Virus record (IMG/VR): IMGVR_UViG_3300010157_000314
Coordinates: 1-20,444 of that record
Reading direction: 5' to 3' (one strand)
DNA length: 20,444 nucleotides
Source of the DNA: a virus
Below, one piece after another: positions 15,302-19,533 of this stretch (positions are counted from its first letter, which is position 1; every line of letters begins with the position of its first letter). A model generated the notes under the pieces. That model was not told the origin of the DNA. It made no database searches and saw only the letters and a list, made by a program, of their open reading frames with translations. A program made the position numbers and the translations under genes.

Positions 15302-15444
15302 TATTGGTCTTCCTTATCTTCCCAAGGCTTGTATTCCTCAGGCATCTGTTCTTGTGCAAAATATGCAGGGTCAATTTGATCTGAGTCTTCTTTTTTCTTG
15401 ATTTGCACCAGAGAATGCCCGAATTGCTCGTGTTCTGGTCTCAT
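15301..15444 (-). CDS. Small acidic hypothetical protein (47 aa), probably leaderless
   Basis: The gene runs from ATG 15444 to TAA 15301-15303 and overlaps the next start as TAATG. The product (MRPEHEQFGHSLVQ at its start, ending in a Glu/Asp/Lys-rich stretch) is unrecognised. No ribosome binding site is present. TATTAT lies exactly six bases before the ATG, and TACACA lies 17 bases before that. This arrangement fits a leaderless mRNA of the kind common in actinobacteria. It would be the first gene of the 14149-15444 operon. Confidence 0.6.
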   Translation of the reverse strand: MRPEHEQFGHSLVQIKKKEDSDQIDPAYFAQEQMPEEYKPWEDKEDQ

Positions 15445-15450
15445 AGATCA

Positions 15451-15479
15451 ATAATACGTAGGCCACTGCCTGTTGTGTA
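15451..15479 (-). promoter_or_regulatory. Candidate leaderless promoter with palindrome in its spacer
   Basis: Read on the minus strand: TACACA (four of six matches to TTGACA), a 17-base spacer, then TATTAT (five of six to TATAAT). ATG follows six bases later. The spacer contains AGGCAGTGGCCTA, a palindromic element that recurs at 16037-16049, so it may be the operator of this promoter. Confidence 0.55.
15459..15471. repeat. 13-bp palindromic element, copy 1
   Basis: TAGGCCACTGCCT contains AGGC and GCCT arms around CACT. The identical 13-mer occurs at 16037-16049. Both copies lie in the short region upstream of a minus-strand gene, which suggests a shared operator or leader element. Confidence 0.7.
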
Positions 15480-15534
15480 GGTAAACCTGGAAAATATTAG
15501 GTACTTACAGCTACCCGTTAAATTTGCCCCAAAT

Positions 15535-15552
15535 CTCTCTCATCATAGAGAG
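15535..15552 (-). terminator. Hairpin downstream of the gene ending at 15571
   Basis: On the minus strand CTCTCT and AGAGAG form a perfect 6-bp stem with the loop ATGATG, about 18 bases after the stop codon. The following AUUUGGGG is only weakly U-rich, so termination here would be partial. Confidence 0.45.
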
Positions 15553-15570
15553 TTATTGTCTAAAAGACCA

Positions 15571-16014
15571 TTACTTGCAATGCCTGCAATCAAGATGAAG
15601 CAGCTTGTGGATAGCTCTTATCTCAGGAGGAGCTTCTCTAGATACGTGGTGACTTACACTAGGATTAGGACTCATAACAAGTTGATGCTGCTGTTCAGGA
15701 GTAAAATCAGGCCTACTAGTAATTCCTCCTGATATCCAAGAAGCAGTATGATCAGGACCCATATTATTAAGAACTTTTACTACGTGGTCTGTGGGGGAAT
15801 TTATTGCGAGATCTTTCAAATTATCAGATGAACTCCTTACTTTTACTTTAGCAGCAGAATAGTCATCTTTTGTATGAGTACCTGAGAGTATGCCATACCA
15901 AGCTTTATCTTCCTCTTTCATATGTGCGTCATACTCATCTGCCGCTCTTTGAAGACGCGACAGTCCCTCATCGCCTTGTGGCTGCCCGTTAAATTGGGGG
16001 TTTTGTGGCTCCAT
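15571..16014 (-). CDS. Hypothetical protein, first gene of the late block
   Basis: The 147-residue product is polar. It has a Gln/Asn/Pro-rich start (MEPQNPQFNGQPQGDEG), a helical middle (LSRLQRAADEYDAHMKEEDK), several His (QQHQLVMSPNPSVSHHVSRE), and ends in LDCRHCK, a CxxC at the extreme C-terminus. GGGAGG lies very close to ATG 16014. A TTG at 16023 and a later ATG are alternatives, so the start is uncertain. It stands alone between a palindromic element upstream and a hairpin downstream. I do not recognise the family. Confidence 0.58.
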   Translation of the reverse strand: MEPQNPQFNGQPQGDEGLSRLQRAADEYDAHMKEEDKAWYGILSGTHTKDDYSAAKVKVRSSSDNLKDLAINSPTDHVVKVLNNMGPDHTASWISGGITSRPDFTPEQQHQLVMSPNPSVSHHVSREAPPEIRAIHKLLHLDCRHCK

Positions 16015-16036
16015 ACCTCCCAAGTTAACACGTTTT

Positions 16037-16049
16037 TAGGCCACTGCCT
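16037..16049. repeat. 13-bp palindromic element, copy 2
   Basis: This is the same 13-mer as at 15459-15471. Here the symmetry extends: TAGGC and GCCTA around CACT. A wider TTTTTAG (16033-16039) and CTAAAAA (16051-16057) pair surrounds it. It lies 23 bases upstream of ATG 16014. Confidence 0.7.
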
Positions 16050-16080
16050 AGCTAAAAAGGGGCTACTTGCCCGTCTCTCC

Positions 16081-16114
16081 TGGCGCTAAGGTGTGAGAAA
16101 TGGCGTTAAAGGTG
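16081..16114. repeat. Tandem direct repeat, 20-bp spacing
   Basis: TGGCGCTAAGGTG (16081-16093) is repeated as TGGCGTTAAAGGTG (16101-16114), starts exactly 20 bp apart, about two helical turns. A GTGTGA follows the first copy and recurs at 16119-16124. Spacing on one face of the helix suits tandem binding of a regulator. Confidence 0.5.
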
Positions 16115-16167
16115 GGGGGTGTGATTATGACGTACTATGACTAGGTACGCACCAAGCAGGTCGGGGT

Positions 16168-16243
16168 TGCGGAGGGGGCGGAGCTATGCTCGCTTTCGGG
16201 TGAGTATCTCACGCCTCCACGGCCCCGGCCGTACCATTCCGCA
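16168..16243 (+). ncRNA. Predicted compact multi-branched structured RNA
   Basis: Five stems nest without conflict in 76 bases. P1 is TGCGGA (16168-16173) with TCCGCA (16238-16243). P2 is GGGGGCG (16174-16180) with CGCCTCC (16212-16218). P3 is GAGC-TAT-GCTC (16181-16191). P4 is TGAG-TAT-CTCA (16201-16211). P5 is ACGGCC-CC-GGCCGT (16219-16232). P1 stacks directly on P2, P3 is flush with P2, and P4 and P5 abut it. One P2 pair is G-U only on the plus strand, which favours a rightward transcript. I do not recognise a known family. Confidence 0.5.
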
Positions 16244-16260
16244 TCTCTTCTCTCGTGGTT

Positions 16261-16336
16261 GCCGTGGCTGCCTATCTTTGGCAGTGGTAGTTCCCGCTTA
16301 GCGGGGCAATGCAGGGTTCGACTCCCTGTCACGGCA
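16261..16336 (+). ncRNA. tRNA-like element with canonical T-arm and acceptor stem
   Basis: The total length is 76 bases. The acceptor GCCGTGG (16261-16267) pairs with TCACGGC (16329-16335), seven pairs with one G-U, followed by discriminator A and no encoded CCA. The T-arm CAGGG-TTCGACT-CCCTG (16312-16328) is textbook. The middle is not. A strong hairpin CTGCC-TATCTTT-GGCAG (16268-16284) replaces a normal D-arm. The anticodon-like arm CCC-GCTTAGC-GGG (16293-16305) has C instead of U before a UUA triplet and can close further into CCCGC-TTA-GCGGG. It may be a tRNA-like processing or regulatory element, a degenerate tRNA, or an aberrant tRNA. Confidence 0.5.
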
Positions 16337-16376
16337 CGTCACAACTCGGTGACACTTCATAGGAAGGCAAATCGCT

Positions 16377-16994
16377 ATGAGCGACGCCCCTAGCACGACC
16401 CCAGTTCTGGAGATTACTCTCCCAGAACGACCTGAAGAGCAAGTCCAGTACCTTACCGGCATCATGCGTGGTATGGGCAAGAACGTACATCACGCGTATC
16501 CGCTAGTCCTCGATGGTTTCGAGGCTCTTGGCAGGGATACACGTGAGTCCTGCATTGCACTTATCCACAATACTGAGGGTAAGAGTACTACGACTGGCAC
16601 GGAGACTGTATTCACCGCCAATCAGGCTAGGTGGATGGCAGGTCTGGTCATTTTCGTCCACCTCAATGGTGTGGTGACTACTGATCAGGCTTACAGCCTC
16701 GCGCAAGATGCCCTGTTCAAGGCAGGTTCACACCCTGCACTTGAGGAGTTGGAAGTCATCGTCAACGCTGTGTTGAGTGATGACCCAATGGGTACCCTTC
16801 TTGCACTGGGACAGTCTGCCCGTGTCAAGCGTGAAGCAGCACAGCGTGAGACTGACCATAAGAAAGCGGTCGCTCTCACTCCTGCTGAGGACTTGTACCG
16901 AGAGTGCGAGAAGTTCATTGCCGTCCACGGCATGAAGTTCTTCCTCGCACACTTCGGAATTACTCTGACTGAACCAAAAGAACAGTCTGAGTAA
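16377..16994 (+). CDS. First gene of the plus-strand block, function unknown
   Basis: The 205-residue product is not recognised. It starts with MSDAPSTTPVLEITLPERPE and appears mostly helical, with LVLDGFEALGRDTRESCIAL, ARWMAGLVIFVHLNG, LEELEVIVNAVL and a charged helix ending in LTEPKEQSE. The WMAGLVIFVHLNGVVTT segment is hydrophobic but too short and mixed for a clear membrane helix. The start is ATG 16377 with AGGAAGG upstream. Codons end in C or G more often than in the late genes. It directly follows the structured control region and is followed by a strong hairpin, so it is probably a single-gene early transcript, perhaps abundant. Confidence 0.75.
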   Translation: MSDAPSTTPVLEITLPERPEEQVQYLTGIMRGMGKNVHHAYPLVLDGFEALGRDTRESCIALIHNTEGKSTTTGTETVFTANQARWMAGLVIFVHLNGVVTTDQAYSLAQDALFKAGSHPALEELEVIVNAVLSDDPMGTLLALGQSARVKREAAQRETDHKKAVALTPAEDLYRECEKFIAVHGMKFFLAHFGITLTEPKEQSE

Positions 16995-17021
16995 TTCTCT
17001 CCACCCACGAGATGGGAGGCT

Positions 17022-17045
17022 GGCTAGGGGCTTATGTCCCTAGCC
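17022..17045 (+). terminator. Strong hairpin downstream of the 205-residue gene
   Basis: GGCTAGGG (17022-17029) and CCCTAGCC (17038-17045) form a perfect 8-bp stem with loop GCTTATGT, 27 bases after the stop. No U-tract follows, so it might be an RNA-stability element rather than a classical terminator. Confidence 0.55.
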
Positions 17046-17051
17046 TGTCTA

Positions 17052-17163
17052 GGGTACAGGGTCCCCCGACGTAAACAATCACACCCCTGTGCCCCAGTCA
17101 GGCTACTGTCCGTCAGTAACTCTCAGTGATGAGAGTACCACCAGGCTATCGGGCTTGGGTGGT
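17052..17163 (+). promoter_or_regulatory. Structured leader upstream of the small-gene operon
   Basis: Three further stems follow in the 196-base gap. GGGTACAGGG (17052-17061) pairs with CCCTGTGCCC (17085-17094), ten pairs with one U-G. ACTCTCA-GTGA-TGAGAGT (17119-17136) is a 7-bp inverted repeat. ACCACC (17137-17142) pairs with GGTGGT (17158-17163). The loop of the first stem carries a motif shared with 18526-18543. The next gene starts at 17191 behind TTAGGAGG. It could be a regulatory leader or a promoter with operators. I cannot decide which. Confidence 0.45.
17067..17084 (+). repeat. Conserved intergenic motif, copy 1
   Basis: CGACGTAAACAATCACAC matches CAACATAAACAATCGCGC at 18526-18543 at 14 of 18 positions, and all four differences are A/G exchanges. 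Both copies lie in non-coding spacers of the plus-strand block. Confidence 0.45.
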
Positions 17164-17190
17164 GTCTGTTATCAGGTTAGGAGGCCTGCC

Positions 17191-17346
17191 ATGGCATGTG
17201 AGTGCCGCAAGTACCACAAGATAGGGCATGACGCCTGTATGAGACAGGGCGTGCATGTCTGTTCACCGTGTGAGTGCGACTGTCACTACAAGCACGGTGG
17301 GGACTTGCATAACTGCAAGTTTACAGACTGTAAGGAGGTGAAGTGA
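17191..17346 (+). CDS. Extremely Cys/His-rich small protein (51 aa)
   Basis: Nine Cys (3, 5, 16, 24, 27, 29, 31, 42, 47) and six His (9, 13, 22, 32, 35, 40) in 51 residues make almost a third of the protein potential metal ligands. The densest part is CSPCECDCHYKHGG. This composition suits binding of several zinc ions, either as a compact multi-zinc fold or as a metallothionein-like sink. I do not recognise a family. ATG 17191 is chosen because TTAGGAGG lies at proper distance. A frame opening at 17089 crosses the structured leader without a ribosome binding site. The stop overlaps the next start as TGATG. Confidence 0.72.
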   Translation: MACECRKYHKIGHDACMRQGVHVCSPCECDCHYKHGGDLHNCKFTDCKEVK

Positions 17347-17561
17347 TGAGGAAAATGTGGCTGGTCTATTCAGTCAGCGACTGGTCTGGTGGATACAGAG
17401 GACCTGTCAAGTTCTGTAAGACTGAGGAAGAGGCAGAGGCTATGTGCAAGGCCCAACGTGAGGAGTTGTGGAAGGAGATCGAAGAGCAAGGCTGCTCTGA
17501 CGATACGTCTGAGTATTACTACTGGGAAGTAGATGTCCCTGATGAGGAGGAGATGAAGTAA
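17346..17561 (+). CDS. Small acidic protein, paralogue of the next gene
   Basis: The 71-residue product starts MRKMWLVYSVSDWSGGY. It has a strand-helix pattern with VKFCKTEEEAEAMCKAQREE and ends in YYYWEVDVPDEEEMK. The same layout (K-x-x-W-x-V near the start, then V-x-F-x-x-EE-x-A, then a YY-containing strand and acidic end) recurs in the following gene, so the two look like diverged tandem duplicates. AAGGAGG (17332-17338) lies seven bases before ATG 17346. Function unknown. Confidence 0.72.
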   Translation: MRKMWLVYSVSDWSGGYRGPVKFCKTEEEAEAMCKAQREELWKEIEEQGCSDDTSEYYYWEVDVPDEEEMK

Positions 17562-17815
17562 TGAAGAAATGTGTGTGGATGGTGAAGCAAGAGTCCTACT
17601 ATTGGAAGCACGTTACTAATGAGATAGTAATGGTGTTCTCTGATGAGGAGCAGGCTAAGAAGTGGTCTGACCTACAGCAGGATCAGGCTGACAAAGTTGA
17701 GGAATTTCCGCACCGTTACTACTCTGTCACTCCATTGGAGTTAGACACACTGCTGGAGAAGCCAATACTTCTTGATACGACAGCAGAATACTACACAGAT
17801 GAGGAGGTGAAGTAA
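17561..17815 (+). CDS. Small acidic protein, paralogue of the preceding gene
   Basis: The 84-residue product starts MKKCVWMVKQESYYWKH, continues with IVMVFSDEEQAKKWSDLQQD and HRYYSVTPLELDTLLEK, and ends in YYTDEEVK. The fold pattern matches the gene before it, with a longer C-terminal end. It begins with a TAATG overlap behind GAGGAGG that is itself part of the previous gene's coding end. The same junction sequence is repeated at its own 3' end. Function unknown. It may be an anti-host factor, as many such small early genes are, but that is a guess. Confidence 0.72.
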   Translation: MKKCVWMVKQESYYWKHVTNEIVMVFSDEEQAKKWSDLQQDQADKVEEFPHRYYSVTPLELDTLLEKPILLDTTAEYYTDEEVK

Positions 17816-17982
17816 TGAAGTGTGCGTTCTGTAAGGTAAGACACTCAGGAGATAAGACTCTTGTGTTTGAGAACTGGGATGTGTACAGCCTGTGTGATAC
17901 CTGTTTCCATAGCCCACGTAAAGAGTTCTTCTACTCTCAGTGGGTGAAGCGTATGGACTATGTACGTCGTAGTAGAAGGTAG
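17815..17982 (+). CDS. Small zinc-ribbon protein (55 aa)
   Basis: The gene runs from ATG 17815 (TAATG overlap, GAGGAGG upstream) to TAG 17980-17982. It has two CxxC pairs (C3, C6 and C27, C30) 20 residues apart, as in a zinc ribbon, followed by a basic aromatic tail (KEFFYSQWVKRMDYVRRSRR). The basic tail suggests nucleic-acid or RNA-polymerase contact. The family is unknown. Confidence 0.7.
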   Translation: MKCAFCKVRHSGDKTLVFENWDVYSLCDTCFHSPRKEFFYSQWVKRMDYVRRSRR

Positions 17983-18039
17983 TTTGCACGGAGTGTATCT
18001 ATGTATGTGGATATATTCCTTGGAGACTATTTGGTTTCC

Positions 18040-18055
18040 CCGCATAATTTTGCGG
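18040..18055 (+). promoter_or_regulatory. Short hairpin or operator upstream of the XRE-type gene
   Basis: CCGCA-TAATTT-TGCGG is a perfect 5-bp inverted repeat in the 94-base gap before the regulator at 18077, 21 bases upstream of its start. It could be an autoregulatory operator or a leader hairpin. Confidence 0.4.
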
Positions 18056-18076
18056 AATTCATTTGGAGGATAGCCC

Positions 18077-18301
18077 ATGGCTAAGAAGAAGAAGACTGGT
18101 ATGCCTTGGCTTCGTGATCGTATGGCGAAGCTTGGTTACACATCACTAGAGCAAGTAGCGACTGACATTGGTGTCAACCGTGGCAATCTACACCGTTACT
18201 TCATGCTAGTTAACAAGCCGAGTGTTGCGTTGCTACCAGTAATGAGCAAGGTGTTAGACGCATCATACGAAGACATACTCAAGGCGTTGGAATGCGTATA
18301 G
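18077..18301 (+). CDS. Small helix-turn-helix (XRE/Cro-like) regulator
   Basis: The 74-residue product has a Lys-rich start (MAKKKKTGMPW) and a classic helix-turn-helix at about 21-42 (TSLEQVATDIGVNRGNLHRY). Helices that complete a Cro/CI-type five-helix domain follow (VALLPVMSKVLDASYEDILKAL). There is no effector or cleavage domain, so it is DNA-binding only, Cro-like in size. GGAGG lies seven bases upstream of the start. An inverted repeat at 18040-18055 is a possible self-operator. Confidence 0.85.
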   Translation: MAKKKKTGMPWLRDRMAKLGYTSLEQVATDIGVNRGNLHRYFMLVNKPSVALLPVMSKVLDASYEDILKALECV

Positions 18302-18366
18302 TACTCGGAGCCTTGTTGCTGTGGCTGCTAGCGTTTGGCACCACACTATTTATGAACGGAGGATAA
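18292..18366 (+). CDS. Tiny single-span membrane peptide (24 aa)
   Basis: ATG 18292 lies inside the end of the regulator gene, and the frame runs to TAA 18364-18366. The product (MRIVLGALLLWLLAFGTTLF at its start, ending MNGG) is one hydrophobic helix with a single basic residue at the N-terminus. AAGGCG is a weak ribosome binding site. Its last codons contain CGGAGGA, the ribosome binding site for the gene at 18368, so part of its sequence could exist only for that. Translation is plausible, not certain. Confidence 0.45.
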   Translation: MRIVLGALLLWLLAFGTTLFMNGG

Positions 18367-18367
18367 C

Positions 18368-18517
18368 ATGAACTCTTTAATTGTTAAAGTAAATGGCACA
18401 GAATATATCTTTGAATGTCATTCGTTTGCCAAAATGGCAGAAATTATTGCTGCTCACCACGCATTGTGGGAGACAATGAGTCCCAAGCCATCTATTGATG
18501 ACATTCGTTGGGCATAA
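18368..18517 (+). CDS. Small hypothetical protein (49 aa)
   Basis: The start ATG 18368 has CGGAGGA at proper distance and the frame ends with TAA 18515-18517. The product begins with a beta hairpin-like segment (MNSLIVKVNGTEYIFECHSF), followed by a helix (AKMAEIIAAHHALWETM) and a short tail. It is unrecognised but compact and plausibly folded. Confidence 0.6.
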   Translation: MNSLIVKVNGTEYIFECHSFAKMAEIIAAHHALWETMSPKPSIDDIRWA

Positions 18518-18525
18518 TCCCTACC

Positions 18526-18543
18526 CAACATAAACAATCGCGC
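18526..18543 (+). repeat. Conserved intergenic motif, copy 2
   Basis: CAACATAAACAATCGCGC lies between the stop at 18517 and the start at 18563. See the matching copy at 17067-17084. Confidence 0.45.
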
Positions 18544-18562
18544 TCACATAAAAGGATGACGT

Positions 18563-18754
18563 ATGTCACGTACTGATAAGCACGTGCCAGCCAGGTTGGT
18601 CGCTGATCTACCCTGGTGGTATGCACGTAAGCACTTTGCCAAAGTATGTAGGCACAGTGAGCAAAACTGTGACTATTGCTATGCAAGGTACCGCAAAGCA
18701 CGTACCACTCGCAATCGTGAGTGGCTCAACTACGAGAGGAAAGCAGGATACTAG
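18563..18754 (+). CDS. Small basic protein with possible zinc site
   Basis: The 63-residue product is basic and aromatic (ADLPWWYARKHFAKV), with C29, H31, C36 and C39 in CRHSEQNCDYC and an Arg/Lys-rich tail (RYRKARTTRNREWLNYERK). AAAGGATG lies upstream of ATG 18563. The charge and metal-type cluster would suit RNA or DNA binding. I do not recognise it. The next gene starts one base after its stop. Confidence 0.65.
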   Translation: MSRTDKHVPARLVADLPWWYARKHFAKVCRHSEQNCDYCYARYRKARTTRNREWLNYERKAGY

Positions 18755-18755
18755 C

Positions 18756-19040
18756 ATGGAAGTAAAGTGCATTTGTCAGAAGTGTGAAAAACTCGTTCAC
18801 TACTATGACGAAGAAGGTTGGCCCAATACTATTAAGGGCGTGTTCTTTGATGGTTCAGCTACCACGTGGCTGTGCAAAGAGTGTGACACACCTGAGAATC
18901 GTCAGGAAATCTACGATGCGTACGCTAAGAAAGAGTACAAGGCAGCGTATTACTGCGAGCTATGTGACTCAACTAATGAGTTAGAGCCAAAGTATTGCCG
19001 TGTATGTAAGGAAGAGTACGAGGAAAGGAAAAAGAAATGA
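18756..19040 (+). CDS. Double zinc-ribbon protein
   Basis: The 94-residue product has four CxxC pairs. C7/C10 with C40/C43 and C67/C70 with C81/C84 would form two separate zinc ribbons joined by a charged helix (RQEIYDAYAKKEYKAA). The C-terminus is Lys/Glu-rich. I choose ATG 18756, one base after the upstream stop. The same frame open from 18621 overlaps that gene widely and has no ribosome binding site. It ends with an ATGA overlap onto the ClgR-like gene, so the two are probably co-translated. Confidence 0.72.
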   Translation: MEVKCICQKCEKLVHYYDEEGWPNTIKGVFFDGSATTWLCKECDTPENRQEIYDAYAKKEYKAAYYCELCDSTNELEPKYCRVCKEEYEERKKK

Positions 19041-19282
19041 GCATGCTACTTAGAGATGCCTTGGGTCAAGTACTCAAAGAGCAGAGAGATCGCAAGCATT
19101 GGACAATGCGCAAGGTCGTTGGACGTACTGGTGACATTGTCTCGCTTGGTTATCTGTCTGAAGTTGAGCGAGGCAAGAAAGAAGTATCGTCTGAGGTATT
19201 GAATTCTATAGTTGATGGCTTGGACGGTTATCTTCCTCAGATACTGAGGGATACAGCAGACAAGTTGGAGGAGGCACGATGA
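19037..19282 (+). CDS. ClgR-like XRE-family transcriptional regulator, short form
   Basis: The 81-residue product matches the DNA-binding half of ClgR, the actinobacterial activator of clp protease genes. It opens LLRDALGQVLKEQRDRKHWT and carries the diagnostic VSLGYLSEVERGKKEVSSE block (35-53), which in ClgR proteins is the recognition helix region. Cellular ClgR is longer and ends in a conserved hydrophobic tail ending near VVSLAVA that feeds it to Clp proteolysis. Here the protein stops at LRDTADKLEEAR, so that tail is absent. ATG 19037 overlaps the upstream stop as ATGA, with AGGAAAGGA before it. The family assignment is from remembered motifs. The effect on proteolysis is inference. Confidence 0.85.
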   Translation: MSMLLRDALGQVLKEQRDRKHWTMRKVVGRTGDIVSLGYLSEVERGKKEVSSEVLNSIVDGLDGYLPQILRDTADKLEEAR

Positions 19283-19533
19283 AGAAGATACTACGACGCA
19301 TTGCTGCGTGGCTTGGAGTTAGCAAGCAGCGTGTAGAGAATAGACGCTACATCCCCTGTAAGAATCAGGGATGTACGGAGGATACAGAGTCATACTTCTA
19401 TGAGAAAGATGGAGTATGGCTATTCGTAGAGAATGCATACGAAGCAATCTTGCATGATGGCAAGGCTATCTATGTATGTTCAGTGGGTTGCCAACAGGTG
19501 GCAATCCAACGTAGTAAGGAGATGGCACGATGA
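19279..19533 (+). CDS. Small Cys-containing protein with WLGV N-terminal motif
   Basis: The 84-residue product starts with an amphipathic basic helix (MKKILRRIAAWLGVSKQRVE), followed by CKNQGC and, later, VCSVGCQQ, two Cys pairs that could hold zinc. Aromatic residues fill the middle (ESYFYEKDGVWLFVENAYEA). The same MK-x-x-L-x-R-x-A-x-WLGV opening occurs in the gene at 20020. It starts in an ATGA overlap behind GGAGGAGG. Function unknown. Confidence 0.68.
   Translation: MKKILRRIAAWLGVSKQRVENRRYIPCKNQGCTEDTESYFYEKDGVWLFVENAYEAILHDGKAIYVCSVGCQQVAIQRSKEMAR

Larger units (their letters stand above)
16015..16376. other. Divergent control region between late (minus) and early (plus) blocks
   Basis: This is the only stretch over 300 bases without a gene. 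From left to right it holds a palindromic element (16037-16049), a tandem direct repeat (16081-16114), an inverted repeat CGTAC-n9-GTACG (16131-16149), a multi-branched RNA fold (16168-16243), a tRNA-like element (16261-16336), a small hairpin GTCAC-AACTCG-GTGAC (16338-16353), and the ribosome binding site AGGAAGG (16361-16367) for the gene at 16377. It is visibly richer in G and C than the late genes. Promoters for both directions should lie here, but I see no strong consensus pair. Confidence 0.7.

Noticed and set aside
16296-16302. Stop-codon recoding by an ochre suppressor tRNA with anticodon UUA
   Set aside because: Genes in both blocks end cleanly at TAA, TAG and TGA with starts overlapping those stops, and no gene needs an in-frame TAA to be read. 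The loop also lacks U33.
16261-16336. Phage attachment site (attP) carrying a tRNA 3' end
   Set aside because: A tRNA 3' end beside a control region could mark integration, but the 5' acceptor strand is also present and no integrase gene is in the window. A whole tRNA-like element explains it better.
17089-17190. Upstream extension of the Cys/His-rich gene to 17089
   Set aside because: The extension crosses several hairpins and has no ribosome binding site. TTAGGAGG is placed correctly for 17191.
18621-18755. Upstream extension of the double zinc-ribbon gene to 18621
   Set aside because: It would overlap the preceding gene by over 130 bases. ATG at 18756, one base after that gene's stop, fits the tight packing.
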